The position numbers were made by a program, and so were the translations under genes. A stretch of DNA of 64,000 nucleotides from CAG-632 sp963626805 (GTDB lineage: Bacteria; Bacillota; Clostridia; Lachnospirales; Lachnospiraceae): the NCBI GenBank assembly GCA_963626805.1, contig CAVFXS010000002.1, positions 1 through 64,000 of the forward strand. The letters run 5' to 3'. Shown piece after piece: positions 45,032 through 54,838 of the stretch (its first letter is position 1; each line of letters opens with the position of its first letter). The notes under the pieces were generated by a model. That model did no database searches and was not told the origin of the DNA. It saw only the letters and a program-made list of their open reading frames with translations.

Positions 45032-45871
45032 ATGAAACAACTATGTAAAATAGCTTTAATCCAGATGGACTGTACACTTGGCGATGTATCGGCAAATCTG
45101 GAGCATGCACTGGAGCTTGGCAGAAAAGCGGTTGCACAGGGTGCGAATCTGTTAGTCTTTCCGGAATTGTTTACTACCGGATATGAGCTATCCGTTTTGG
45201 GTACTGACTTATGCAACTATGCAGAAGATCCGTCTGACAGTCCTACTTTAAATAAGATGCGGAGCTTTGCGATCGAGCATCAGATATCTGTCTGCGGTGT
45301 CATTCCGCTTTTTCATACCTGCCCCGGAAAATCCGGTAAGCCGAATATTTCCTGCTTTTATATTAATTCAGAAGGAACGCTTCTGGGCATCTATGATAAA
45401 AATCACTTATTCGGAGAAGAAAAGGACTATTTCTCCCTTGGAGAGTCCTATCCGGTTCTGGATACAGAGTTTGGCAAGATCGGTATCATGATCTGCTATG
45501 ATGCAAATTTCCCGGAGCCTGCACGGATTCTTGCCTGCCAGGGTGCAGAGATCATTCTCTGTCCGGCAGCCTGGAGAGTTCAGGATATCCGGCTCTTTGA
45601 TATGATCATGCCACAGCGGGCAGCCGAAAATGTAGCCTATGTCTGTGCGATCAACCGTTACGGTATGGATCACGGCCGTTATAATCCGGGGCATTCCCAG
45701 ATCTGCAGCCCGGAGGGCGAAGTAATTGCCTTTGGCGGAGCCTCTGAAACGATTATTTATGCAGAGCTTCATGCAGATACGGTTACTGCAAAACGGAAAG
45801 AGATTCCTTACTTAAACGATCTGCGGGCATGTGAATATCCGGTTTTATTAAAAAATCTTTCAACCATCTAA
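45032..45871 (+). CDS. carbon-nitrogen hydrolase (second copy)
   Basis: A 279-aa nitrilase-superfamily enzyme with Glu in FPELFTTG, Lys in YDKNHLFGEE and Cys in IMICYDANFPE. It is more similar in pattern to N-carbamoylputrescine/beta-ureidopropionase-like amidases. The start at 45032 has AGGAGGG upstream. It lies 12 bp before the MATE gene, so probably one operon. Its substrate is unknown; polyamine or GABA breakdown would fit the neighbouring genes. Confidence 0.82.
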   Translation: MKQLCKIALIQMDCTLGDVSANLEHALELGRKAVAQGANLLVFPELFTTGYELSVLGTDLCNYAEDPSDSPTLNKMRSFAIEHQISVCGVIPLFHTCPGKSGKPNISCFYINSEGTLLGIYDKNHLFGEEKDYFSLGESYPVLDTEFGKIGIMICYDANFPEPARILACQGAEIILCPAAWRVQDIRLFDMIMPQRAAENVAYVCAINRYGMDHGRYNPGHSQICSPEGEVIAFGGASETIIYAELHADTVTAKRKEIPYLNDLRACEYPVLLKNLSTI

Positions 45872-45883
45872 GGGGGTGACCAT

Positions 45884-47260
45884 TTGAAAAATTCTGAAAA
45901 TTTCAAAGAGGCTATGCGATCAGAACCGATTCCGAAGATTTCCCTTCGAATGTCACTGCCGCCTATGTGTTCCATGTTCATCCAGTATTTCTATACACTG
46001 GTCGACAGTATTCTGGTCGCAAATGTAGGCGAAACGGAGCTATCCGCAGTTTCCCTTTCCTATCCGATCGTACTGATCATCATATCCAGTGCAGTCGGCC
46101 TGGGTGTCGGTACCAATGTACTGATTGCCCGCTATCTGGGAGAACGGAATCAGGAGCTGGCCCGTCGTTCCGCAAATATGGGACTGCTGCTTGCTATCCT
46201 GTGCGGAGTGACTCTGGCCACACTTTCTCTGGTTCTGATTCGACCATATTTCCACTGTTTTACACAGGATGAGGAGCTGTTCCGTGTCTGCATCAACTAT
46301 ATGAGTCTGATGTCCTTTTGTGCGATTCCGGTTATGATTCACGTCATGATCCAGAAGATCGTGCAGGCTACCGGCGATATGGTAACGCCTATGCTTTTCC
46401 AGATGGCGGGAGCCGCCTTTAATTTTATCTTTGATCCATTGCTCATTTATGGAATCGGCATTTTCCCAAAGCTTGGAATTCTGGGCGGAGCCGTCACCTC
46501 ACTGATCGGCTATTCCATATCTGCTTCTCTGGCATTGCTTGTCCTGATACGCAGAAGAAAGCAATTACTTGTACGCTGGAAAGAATTCCGATTCGAACGC
46601 CATCTGATCACGGGTACCTTCTCGTACGGATTTCCATCCTTTGTATTAAATGTTTTGAGTCCTGTTATGCTGATGATCACAAATGCGTTTCTGAATCGTT
46701 ATTCTATGACCGCAGTTGCGTTCTTCGGTATATATTCCAAGTTTTTGCAACTTCTGGTAATGACCGCGAACGGCATTGTCCAGGGTACCTTGCCATTGAT
46801 GAGTTTTCATTATGGAGCCGGTGAATCGGAACGTCTGGGCCAGGCTTATCGGTTCGGATCCTGGTGCATCTCCGGTCTGATGGGTGCCGGTGCACTGATC
46901 ATTATTTTTTTTGCAAAGCCGCTTCTGACATTGTTTGATGCCAGTCCTCAGATGCTGATTCTCGGCATCCCGGCCATCCGGATCATGGCACTGAGTTTTC
47001 TGTTCAACGGTATCTCTACCATGATGGCAACCTATCTGCAGGCGGTCGGCAATGTCCCACAAAGCGTAATCATTACTCTGCTTCGGCAGCTGGTTCTTCT
47101 GGTTCCGATTATGTGGATTCTGTCCCATATCTGGGAAATCGATGGAATCTGGATCACATTTCCGGTCACAGAGCTCCTCTCCTTCCTGTATGCATGGATA
47201 CAGGTCAGACGAACCAGACCTAAGATAAACATTCAAAGTCAGAAAATGAACCGATGCTGA
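45884..47260 (+). CDS. MATE family efflux transporter
   Basis: A 458-aa protein with 12 predicted TM segments. The DinF/NorM-type pattern is clear: FIQYFYTLVDSILVANVG in TM1 and a repeat half at about residue 240. It is cotranscribed with the amidase upstream. Substrate is unknown. The start is a TTG with GGGGGTGA upstream. Confidence 0.88.
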   Translation: MKNSENFKEAMRSEPIPKISLRMSLPPMCSMFIQYFYTLVDSILVANVGETELSAVSLSYPIVLIIISSAVGLGVGTNVLIARYLGERNQELARRSANMGLLLAILCGVTLATLSLVLIRPYFHCFTQDEELFRVCINYMSLMSFCAIPVMIHVMIQKIVQATGDMVTPMLFQMAGAAFNFIFDPLLIYGIGIFPKLGILGGAVTSLIGYSISASLALLVLIRRRKQLLVRWKEFRFERHLITGTFSYGFPSFVLNVLSPVMLMITNAFLNRYSMTAVAFFGIYSKFLQLLVMTANGIVQGTLPLMSFHYGAGESERLGQAYRFGSWCISGLMGAGALIIIFFAKPLLTLFDASPQMLILGIPAIRIMALSFLFNGISTMMATYLQAVGNVPQSVIITLLRQLVLLVPIMWILSHIWEIDGIWITFPVTELLSFLYAWIQVRRTRPKINIQSQKMNRC

Positions 47261-47286
47261 AATATATCAGTGCCGGTTCATTTTCT
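47241..47286 (+). terminator. hairpin overlapping the MATE gene end
   Basis: AGAAAATGAACCG pairs with CGGTTCATTTTCT across a partly paired 20-nt middle. The U-run is missing on both strands, so termination strength is doubtful. Confidence 0.5.
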
Positions 47287-47295
47287 ACCCAAAAG

Positions 47296-49413
47296 TTAGT
47301 AATAAAGAGTATCCACAGTATTTTTAAAGTCAGCCAAGTCAAGCAGGAAAGTTCCGGTATCTTTGGAGAAATATTTCATTCTGCTGGAAGAAGTAAAGTG
47401 TACCGTGCCATCGGGTTCTGTAATTTTTACATATTCCTTTACACCGGTATTCCATGGATTTCTCATCCGGATAAATTTATGACCATCATGCTCTTCACAT
47501 CCGAGAATGGCATATGCATGCTCACCAACTATTCCATTTGCCTCAGTCTCTCCATTCAGACCTTTCTGGCTACCTCTTAATTCTCTGGTTCCGCAACACA
47601 GTGGTTTTCCACCTTTTAAAGCGCCCTGTATGTCATCATATAAAGTAAGCATATTTTGGGAATATATGCCTTGACCATTGCGTTCCGTAATCCCGGCATG
47701 TTCAATCTGCACTCCCTTATCAGACTTATAATTTTCCAATAGATTTACAAGCCGACTTTTATACTTGCTTAAAAATTCTTCTGTCACCTGAAGCCCTTCC
47801 ATCATTGCTTTACAATCTTCGGGTATCCACGTATCTTTTGAAAAGGTATGCTCAAGAACACATTCTATATCCTCAATAGTAATACGAGGATAGTCTGCAA
47901 TATATTTTGATTGCACTCCTTTCGGTCCTAATCTGCTAAAGTAGATATTAAATATACTATGGAAAGTTATCATCTTAATGTTAACTTCTGTATCCTCATC
48001 TTGGCTGCTGAGCTGATCCTGAAAATTAGTAGAGCCCAAAAAATTCTTCAAGTCTTTAACAGTAGACTGTGATACATCCTTGCTTATATACTCTTTACCG
48101 GTCAAGGCCGTTAAAAATGTGTGTGAGTTGCCGCCTTCAATATCGGAATATGTTCTTTGTGCTCCCTCAGGTGTATCACTATCATGCAGGCCGGAAGCAG
48201 CATATGCTTTTTGTATCATCTGTACCCAGAGATTGTTTGCTGAAAAAGTATCCAGACCAAGAGATTTTGGAACTGTCTTTTTCACTGTAACATATCTCGG
48301 AATCATTGCCTGTCCCGCTGCATCTTTTTGGAAAAATCGTACAGTCACAGTTCCGTTACCATTATCACGCATACAGCTCTTAATAGCCTGTGGGTCTTGT
48401 TGAACCATGGAAATCAGAGCCGCCTGTAGATAGCAATCGCCCAGAAGTCTTTGTTGTATATCATCAACCGTAGGTTCTTTTGCAAATAAAGGCAGGTCAG
48501 ATGCATCACTATTAGAAGAATACCAGTAACCGGTGCCTATCTCTTTATCAGAATAATCATCATGGATAGCACCGGCAGGCACTCCTTCCAGAGTACCGTT
48601 AAAATTAAAATCAAAATATACTTTATAACGGTTAAAAATGGTTAATTCTTTCGCAGACGGAGCCTCTCCATTCGGATAAGACTTTAATAACTTCTGGATT
48701 CGGGAGACTTTTGCAGAAAGCTGACTGTAGCGGGCTTTTGTTACATTCAGGCTTGTGTAATCCCTGAGTGCGGACATGAGCTTCCGGTAAGCCTTTGTAG
48801 AGTCTTTTAACTGCTCATCATAGGCAACATTTGTCCTTAATACCTGATGATAGGCCAGACTTCTTTCCTGTGTTTCATTTTCATAAGATTTCTCCAAAGA
48901 AATTCTGGCAAAAGCTTCCTTTTTTCGTTCTTGTTTTGAAGCTGGCGCCTGCTTCTGAACTTGAATTTGCTCCTGAACCTTTGTCTGCTCTTGAAACTGT
49001 TCCTGTTCCTGAACTTGAGACTGTTCCTGTTCCTGAACTTGAGACTGCTCCTGTTCCTGAACTTGAGACTGCTCCTGAGACTGTTCCTGAGCTTGAGACT
49101 GCTCCTGAATCTCTGAATGAGGCGTCTCTGTAATTTTTGTCTGCTTAGGTCGGAAAAAAGTTTTTATCCCATTTTTCCACGATGCTTTCCCGGTTGCATT
49201 TCTAACTGCATTTTGTGGAGCGACAGAAAAATCGGCTGTCGGCTGTATGGATGTATCGTCAGGTATCTGCTGCATCTGGTACTGTACATCTTGTAAAGTC
49301 GCAGTTGTATTCTCTGTCAGTTCATCCTGCTGCGTATGTGTGTCTATATGTATGATTTTTTTCGTTTGATAGAGCTGTTGTGCAGAATCGGTTGCTACAC
49401 CTGGTTTTGGCAT
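47296..49413 (-). CDS. bacterial calpain-family cysteine protease with Gln-rich repeat
   Basis: A 705-aa soluble protein without signal peptide. Calpain (C2) catalytic residues are intact: Cys327 in QRLLGDCYLQ, His632 in GEHAYAILG and Asn652 in RNPWN. Residues 101-154 are a Gln/Glu-rich low-complexity repeat (SQVQEQEQ units). A helical region (about 160-250) follows, then a VYFDFNFNG strand and the protease. Calpains are mostly eukaryotic, and bacterial members often serve in host interaction or secretion; the role here is unknown. The gene lies next to a GNAT gene. Confidence 0.85.
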   Translation of the reverse strand: MPKPGVATDSAQQLYQTKKIIHIDTHTQQDELTENTTATLQDVQYQMQQIPDDTSIQPTADFSVAPQNAVRNATGKASWKNGIKTFFRPKQTKITETPHSEIQEQSQAQEQSQEQSQVQEQEQSQVQEQEQSQVQEQEQFQEQTKVQEQIQVQKQAPASKQERKKEAFARISLEKSYENETQERSLAYHQVLRTNVAYDEQLKDSTKAYRKLMSALRDYTSLNVTKARYSQLSAKVSRIQKLLKSYPNGEAPSAKELTIFNRYKVYFDFNFNGTLEGVPAGAIHDDYSDKEIGTGYWYSSNSDASDLPLFAKEPTVDDIQQRLLGDCYLQAALISMVQQDPQAIKSCMRDNGNGTVTVRFFQKDAAGQAMIPRYVTVKKTVPKSLGLDTFSANNLWVQMIQKAYAASGLHDSDTPEGAQRTYSDIEGGNSHTFLTALTGKEYISKDVSQSTVKDLKNFLGSTNFQDQLSSQDEDTEVNIKMITFHSIFNIYFSRLGPKGVQSKYIADYPRITIEDIECVLEHTFSKDTWIPEDCKAMMEGLQVTEEFLSKYKSRLVNLLENYKSDKGVQIEHAGITERNGQGIYSQNMLTLYDDIQGALKGGKPLCCGTRELRGSQKGLNGETEANGIVGEHAYAILGCEEHDGHKFIRMRNPWNTGVKEYVKITEPDGTVHFTSSSRMKYFSKDTGTFLLDLADFKNTVDTLYY
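48996..49067. repeat. 24-bp tandem repeat, three copies, within the calpain gene
   Basis: Units at 48996-49019, 49020-49043 and 49044-49067 (one base differs in the third) encode the Gln-rich SQVQEQEQ segment. Degenerate copies continue to about 49112. The repeat number could vary between strains. Confidence 0.9.
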
Positions 49414-49447
49414 ATTGTATTCCTCCTTACAATTAAGATACTTCGCT

Positions 49448-50620
49448 CTAATCCTGAAGCAAAGGTTTTAAGAAATCCTCATAAACAGCTTCCGGATCGG
49501 TAATGTTCGTTCCGAGCTTATAGGTTATGCTATTTTCTTCTCCTGTCACCAATGCGGTTAAATAAGATACATTTGCATCATCCAGGTAATATTTAATTTG
49601 GATCTCTTTATCCGGATTCTGTAAAATAACAATATCTGAATATTTAACGGTGTTCATCCGTAGTGCATGCCGTATGTGTAGCTGCGTAAGAAATGAACTG
49701 ATAGTCTGCATCCATACATGATTCAGTGCAACGTCATCATCAAGCGGCATAACAAGCGGAGATACAAGATAGCTGGATACCTGAAGTGCTTCGCTTGTCA
49801 TTTCCGCTCCCCCCAATAATTTTTCTGCTAATCTCTGACTGTCACTGTTCATAGCATTCATAGTGATTTCGTCAAACCGTACACTATCTCCGGATTCCGG
49901 AATCATAACTGCAAGAGTCTGAAGAAGTGCAAACAGATGGATGGCCTCATTATTGGAAACCGTATAGGCAGCATGGATATTAAGTTTCCCCTCTAATAAT
50001 TCACAGATGACACATGCTGTAATGGTGTCTCCGGAAACGTAATATAAGGTCATTTCGTCAAGGATTTTTCCAAGGCACGTCTGGGGATTTGCCCAGCGGG
50101 GAGCATGTGCAATAAAACTGTTAAGTCTATGTGGTGCAATCGTCTTTTGGTTATAGATGCATTTTTCGTTGACCGGAACCCGTTTCATGGTAACAAGTAA
50201 AGTCTTTTTCAGTTCGCTGACCGAAATATGGTAAATCATTCCCTGAATTTGCGGCATCGTATAACCGTTTTTCACCAGAAATGAGAACATTCCGTTGATG
50301 TTAGCCAAATCCTCCTGATAAGCAATGTTGATTTGACTGAAGCTATGCACGGTTGCATAATTACGGATAATTTCCAACAGCTGTGTTCCAACTCCCTGTT
50401 TCCGGTAATTTTCGGCAACAAATAATGAAATAATGTAGCATTCGCGTTGATCCGTTTCATCAAGCTCAAGTGCAGCAGCACCAATCGGAGTGTTATCATC
50501 CAATGCAATTATATAAATGGATTTTTGTGGTTCTATAAGCATTGCATCCGCAGATAAAAGCTGAATAGCATCATCATTTAACAGCTCGGTGCCATGCAAT
50601 ACCCGAAATGATATAAGCAT
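49448..50620 (-). CDS. GNAT acetyltransferase with a C-terminal unknown domain
   Basis: A 390-aa protein. Residues 1-145 are a GNAT domain with the acetyl-CoA motif NYRKQGVGTQLLE. Residues 150-390 form a second domain of unclear family. The ATG follows GGGAGG. It is transcribed towards the calpain gene with a 34-bp gap, suggesting an operon. Confidence 0.72.
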   Translation of the reverse strand: MLISFRVLHGTELLNDDAIQLLSADAMLIEPQKSIYIIALDDNTPIGAAALELDETDQRECYIISLFVAENYRKQGVGTQLLEIIRNYATVHSFSQINIAYQEDLANINGMFSFLVKNGYTMPQIQGMIYHISVSELKKTLLVTMKRVPVNEKCIYNQKTIAPHRLNSFIAHAPRWANPQTCLGKILDEMTLYYVSGDTITACVICELLEGKLNIHAAYTVSNNEAIHLFALLQTLAVMIPESGDSVRFDEITMNAMNSDSQRLAEKLLGGAEMTSEALQVSSYLVSPLVMPLDDDVALNHVWMQTISSFLTQLHIRHALRMNTVKYSDIVILQNPDKEIQIKYYLDDANVSYLTALVTGEENSITYKLGTNITDPEAVYEDFLKPLLQD

Positions 50621-50766
50621 AAATTATTCCTCCCGTAATATACTATAAACATTATATTGTAATTACGGAAAGAAGGAAAGAGGAAACATAAGAAAAATTA
50701 GGATTAATCCCCTATTTTATCGAAACCGGCCGGCAGTATTCCGGTTACAAGTACGGACAAATATAA

Positions 50767-50802
50767 TTAAGGAGTGCTCATAACAATATGGGCACTCCTT
50801 AA
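50767..50802. terminator. terminator after the TudS-like gene
   Basis: TTAAGGAGTGC pairs with GCACTCCTTAA across a 14-nt loop. It lies 20 bp past the stop at 50822. A TTATATTT follows on the minus strand. Confidence 0.7.
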
Positions 50803-50821
50803 AATAATATCTGTTTTCCCT

Positions 50822-51391
50822 CTACCAATTCTTCGCATACGCCCGGAAATCATCCAAAATCTCCTGCGTACTCTTCTCATAATCATCCATCGGGAGACCG
50901 TAAACCGGCGGAATCTGAATCCCCCGCTCCTTCAACAATGTCAGCAGCTCCTCCATATAGATACCCGGAAGATCCACCAGCGTCCGCGGGATTGCTTTCG
51001 GTCTGCCGCCCCAGTCCTCGCAGTAGCTGGATTTCGTGATGCCACAGGACGGGGAACCGTCACAGGTCAGGATGCCTGCCACCTCATATCCGACCTTTGC
51101 ATAGTTCTCCATATAATCCGCCATCGGTTCCGCCATGCTCCGGCAGAATCGCCGATAACCTACATTATCATACAGATTTCTGGTCGTATGCCAGCGCTGA
51201 TTTCCGCAGTACAGGGTCTCCGGACATGGCATCTGAATAATACCGAATCCGAACTCATCCAGAACCTGAATCACCTCTGAAAACATTCCGGCATACCGTG
51301 CTACCTCCAGCACCTTATTGTTTGCATTCAACAGACAGTTTGCTACGAATACGACCTTCTTGCTTCTTAAATCATCCTTATGCATAGACAT
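50822..51391 (-). CDS. CD3072/TudS-type putative desulfidase
   Basis: A 189-aa protein with family cysteine motifs: ANCLLN near the start, MPCPET and TCDGSPSCGITKS. TudS-type enzymes use an iron-sulfur cluster to remove sulfur from thiouracil or similar compounds; CD3072 is a related branch of unknown substrate. The start at 51391 has GGGAGG upstream. It is the last gene of the hydroxyacid operon. Confidence 0.75.
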   Translation of the reverse strand: MSMHKDDLRSKKVVFVANCLLNANNKVLEVARYAGMFSEVIQVLDEFGFGIIQMPCPETLYCGNQRWHTTRNLYDNVGYRRFCRSMAEPMADYMENYAKVGYEVAGILTCDGSPSCGITKSSYCEDWGGRPKAIPRTLVDLPGIYMEELLTLLKERGIQIPPVYGLPMDDYEKSTQEILDDFRAYAKNW

Positions 51392-51445
51392 ATCGCCAGC
51401 ACCTCCCATTCTTTCTATCTTATATAACTACCTTACACGCCTCTC

Positions 51446-52366
51446 TTATACCGTCTTTACAGCCTGTACCGGTTTCTCTTCCTTTCCCGTCTTTTTCTCC
51501 GGCCGCATATTGATATAGGAACCAATCAGGATAATCACGATTCCCACGATCAGATTCCATGTGAATTTCTCTCCCAAGACCAGAAATGCGATTACCGGTG
51601 CCAGAACCGGCTTAATAAAGAATGCGATAGATGCATTGGACGGACCGGCGATCTCGATCGCTTTCATAAAACAGATATATCCGGCACCCGTTACAAAGAT
51701 ACCAAGATACAGAAGTACCGGAAGGCTCTGCAATGTGATACCATCCACTACCGGGATCTTTGCAACCAGCATGACGATAAACAGCACCGCACATCCAAGC
51801 AGGAAGCTAAAGCTGTTCTGCGCCATGCCGCCGATCTTTGCCAGCCGTTTCTTACCCATTGCGGTAAACAGACCAAAGGATATCGCTGCCAGCAGCGTAA
51901 TGATCAGACCAAACGGATCAATGCTACCTGTAAACAGGGTCGCCGGGTTCAGGACTACCAGCAGACCGATGAAGCTGATTACCAGTACCAATGCCTTCTT
52001 TTTCGTAAATGGCTCCCCAACCAGAAACCGGGCGAAGATCATTGTAAATAATGGGTTCATACTGATTATGATAGATGCCAGATTGGCATTGATCCGTTTC
52101 ACGCCATACTGCAGCATTGCCATACTGATGCAGACGCAGATGACACCCAGTCCCAGAAGATAAAGCAGGTCTGATTTCGTCAGCTTATATGCCCGCTTTT
52201 TAAGATCGTGAATCGCAAACGGCAACAGCATCACACCACCGATCAGAAATCGTAAGAACACCAGCTGGATTGCATTGAAGCTGGCACCTCCAAGCTTCGA
52301 CGCCACTTCCAGTGTTCCAAAGAAAAATGCCGTCAGTACAATATAAATGATACTTTTCTTTTCCAT
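51446..52366 (-). CDS. EamA/DMT-family transporter
   Basis: A 306-aa protein with ten TM segments in two EamA repeats (about 8-135 and 150-285). It lies 2 bp after the LarA-like gene and 54 bp before the TudS-like gene, so it probably imports or exports the operon's hydroxyacid or a derivative. Substrate is unknown. Confidence 0.85.
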   Translation of the reverse strand: MEKKSIIYIVLTAFFFGTLEVASKLGGASFNAIQLVFLRFLIGGVMLLPFAIHDLKKRAYKLTKSDLLYLLGLGVICVCISMAMLQYGVKRINANLASIIISMNPLFTMIFARFLVGEPFTKKKALVLVISFIGLLVVLNPATLFTGSIDPFGLIITLLAAISFGLFTAMGKKRLAKIGGMAQNSFSFLLGCAVLFIVMLVAKIPVVDGITLQSLPVLLYLGIFVTGAGYICFMKAIEIAGPSNASIAFFIKPVLAPVIAFLVLGEKFTWNLIVGIVIILIGSYINMRPEKKTGKEEKPVQAVKTV

Positions 52367-52368
52367 AA

Positions 52369-53652
52369 TTATCGCTCCTCTCCGTTTCCTACCACGGGTG
52401 CAATATCTGCTCCGTGTGTCAATATTCCAATGCTTGATCGGGAGCCTTCCCGCTCCGTTGCCATAGCAATCGCCTCATCGATGGACCGTGCATAATCAAA
52501 GCCCATCTGTTTCATTTCTTCCGGTGTAACACCGTCACTGACTACGATAATATGCGACATCCGCCGCATGACTCCGATCATGATATGGGCGGAAGCTCCC
52601 ACCCGGTCCTTTACCTTTCCGGCATTACACAGCGCCAATACCTCCTCCGGCTGGCGGTCACCCATTTCCAACAGAACCGGATGCTCCGGACTGACACCTT
52701 CCTCACATGGCGGACACCAGATTACGGTTCCACCCGGAACTACCATCAGACTGGCCGCCGCCAGTCCCTTGTCTGCCTGCCACATATCTTTATTCGCCGG
52801 ATAGGTTCCGGCAATTACAATCTCTGCCTGCCGGCTGATCCGACTCTCATAAATCTCTCTGGCATATGTAACTCCGATCCGGTGTGCCGCCACCAGATCT
52901 CCGGCTACCACATGCCGGATCTCATTATCCAGATTCAGGATGGTATTAATGATAAAATCAACACCCGCAATCCGGGCGATTTCCTCCATATCCAGACGAA
53001 TATTATTCTCCGGATTTCCAAGCCGTTTCGGCCAGTCCAAGCTACCATTTAAATGTACCTGTGCCGTTGTATCCTTTCCCGAGATTCCCGGCTGGATGAT
53101 CTTTGCACCACCGGACCAACCGGCAATAAACTGTGGAATAATATTTCCGATGCAGATCTTCACATCCGATTCGTAAAAATCCCGGTTCACGATTACCGGT
53201 GTATTCTGAGAGGTATACCCCAGCCGAACCAGCTTCTCATCATTATCATACTCATGATTGATCGTAGTCACCCTGTCGTAGCACTCCCGACCGATCTTCC
53301 GGATCATCTCTTCCTCCGTCATCGGCCGGTGACTGCCTAATGCAAAAATCACCTTTACCTGATGACTATCTACACCGTACTCCTCCAACAGTTTCAGCAG
53401 CGGCTTCAACAGCTTTTCCGCCGGTGTTACCCGTGTATTGTCATCCACCACAACGGCTATCGTTTTTCCTTCCGGTACACCGATCAGTTCCTTTAATGTC
53501 GGGCTGCCGATTGGATGAAGCAGGGCTCGCATTACTTCTGCCTCCTCATCCTCCGCGCCTGGAAGATTCTTCGGAGATACCCGCCAGAGCAGGCGGGAAT
53601 CTTCAATCTCAAACTCCAACTTCTTTTCCCCATAGGGAATCCATTGCTTCAT
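52369..53652 (-). CDS. LarA-family nickel-pincer enzyme
   Basis: A 427-aa member of the lactate-racemase superfamily, which uses the nickel-pincer nucleotide cofactor. The lysine that carries the cofactor (GWSGGAKIIQPG) and His in ALGSHRPM and AQVHLNG are present. The second catalytic His, usually in a PH motif, is Gln here (IIPQFIAG, codon 53131-53133). The substrate is therefore probably not lactate. LarB, LarC and LarE are not in the window. It overlaps the LDH2 gene by 4 bp. Confidence 0.82.
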   Translation of the reverse strand: MKQWIPYGEKKLEFEIEDSRLLWRVSPKNLPGAEDEEAEVMRALLHPIGSPTLKELIGVPEGKTIAVVVDDNTRVTPAEKLLKPLLKLLEEYGVDSHQVKVIFALGSHRPMTEEEMIRKIGRECYDRVTTINHEYDNDEKLVRLGYTSQNTPVIVNRDFYESDVKICIGNIIPQFIAGWSGGAKIIQPGISGKDTTAQVHLNGSLDWPKRLGNPENNIRLDMEEIARIAGVDFIINTILNLDNEIRHVVAGDLVAAHRIGVTYAREIYESRISRQAEIVIAGTYPANKDMWQADKGLAAASLMVVPGGTVIWCPPCEEGVSPEHPVLLEMGDRQPEEVLALCNAGKVKDRVGASAHIMIGVMRRMSHIIVVSDGVTPEEMKQMGFDYARSIDEAIAMATEREGSRSSIGILTHGADIAPVVGNGEER

Positions 53653-54728
53653 AGGCAGATCACCTCGATTTCCGGAAGGCCGTATCGCTTTCCTACCTCT
53701 ACCAGATTCCGGTAGGTATTTTCTGTCAACGGAATGCCCTCTGCCCGGTGCTTCTCCCGGTTCTTAAACTCACGCTCACCCGGAAGAAGGATTTCTTCTA
53801 CCCCCGGTGCTTTCTTACATCCCTTAATCTCTTCTATCATTTCATCCATATGCTTCTTAAACAGCTCCGGATCCATAAACCGGTCGATCCGAATACACCC
53901 GAAAAGATGACCGATATTCTGTTCCTCTGCCGTGTCTGCATAGAAATCCTTTACATCCTCCGATAAAATGGATGCTCCGGTCAGAACTGCAGACAGAATA
54001 CCCACGATTACGGTCAGTCCATATCCCTTATAGCCACCGACCGGAAGCAGGATTCCGTCAAAAGCTTCCTTCGGGTCATCCGTTGGCAGGCCATCAATGG
54101 TCATTGCCCAGTCCTTCGGAATCTTCTCACCCTTATTTAAAGCAACTCCGATCTTTCCACGGGCCACTACCGATGTCGCCATATCCAGGACAACCGGCAG
54201 CTCCTTTCCGGATGGAATTGCAAATGAAAATGGATTATTGTCAAGAATCGGCTCAATACCGCCGGTTGGCGCCATCAGATGTGCGGCCGGTGATGTAAAC
54301 ACCATACCGATCATATCCTCCGGTAATGCCATTTCAGAATAATAAGATGCCATGCCAAAATGATTGCTGCCCTTCACTCCCACAAGGGCAACCCCATTTT
54401 CTCTGGCTTTTTCGATACATAATTTCATTGCTTTCGTAGACACAACCTGTCCCATTGCATTATTGCCATTTACCAGTGCAGTGGTCGGGCTGTCCTTTTC
54501 AATGCAGATCTCAGCATCTGCAGACGTACCATGATCCTGCAAACGCTTCGTATAAGCAGGCATCCGAATCACACCATGAGACTCCATGCCGCAACAATCC
54601 GCAAACACAAGGTTATCTGCAACGCAGGCCGCATCTTCCTCTCTCATGCCTGCCGCCATAAAGATATCCTTACAATATTTCAACAGTGTCTCTTCTGTTA
54701 CATGTGCAAAATACTGATAATTCTCCAT
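53649..54728 (-). CDS. LDH2-family NAD(P)-dependent 2-hydroxyacid dehydrogenase
   Basis: A 359-aa protein of the malate/L-sulfolactate/ureidoglycolate dehydrogenase family, with GMESHGVIRM, VKGSNHFGMASYY and PVGGYKGYGL motifs. It oxidises 2-hydroxyacids to 2-oxoacids. It is the first gene of the operon and partners LarA, which would racemise or epimerise the substrate for it. The start at 54728 has GGAGG upstream. Confidence 0.87.
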   Translation of the reverse strand: MENYQYFAHVTEETLLKYCKDIFMAAGMREEDAACVADNLVFADCCGMESHGVIRMPAYTKRLQDHGTSADAEICIEKDSPTTALVNGNNAMGQVVSTKAMKLCIEKARENGVALVGVKGSNHFGMASYYSEMALPEDMIGMVFTSPAAHLMAPTGGIEPILDNNPFSFAIPSGKELPVVLDMATSVVARGKIGVALNKGEKIPKDWAMTIDGLPTDDPKEAFDGILLPVGGYKGYGLTVIVGILSAVLTGASILSEDVKDFYADTAEEQNIGHLFGCIRIDRFMDPELFKKHMDEMIEEIKGCKKAPGVEEILLPGEREFKNREKHRAEGIPLTENTYRNLVEVGKRYGLPEIEVICL

Positions 54729-54838
54729 ATGCATCCTCCTATCGTCCTAACCTGTTTCATGATTTAGGACTCATTATAGGAGGTTGCGATATGGGAATAA
54801 AGGACAGATGGCTTGTTAGACCTGCCGGGTACAAATCC

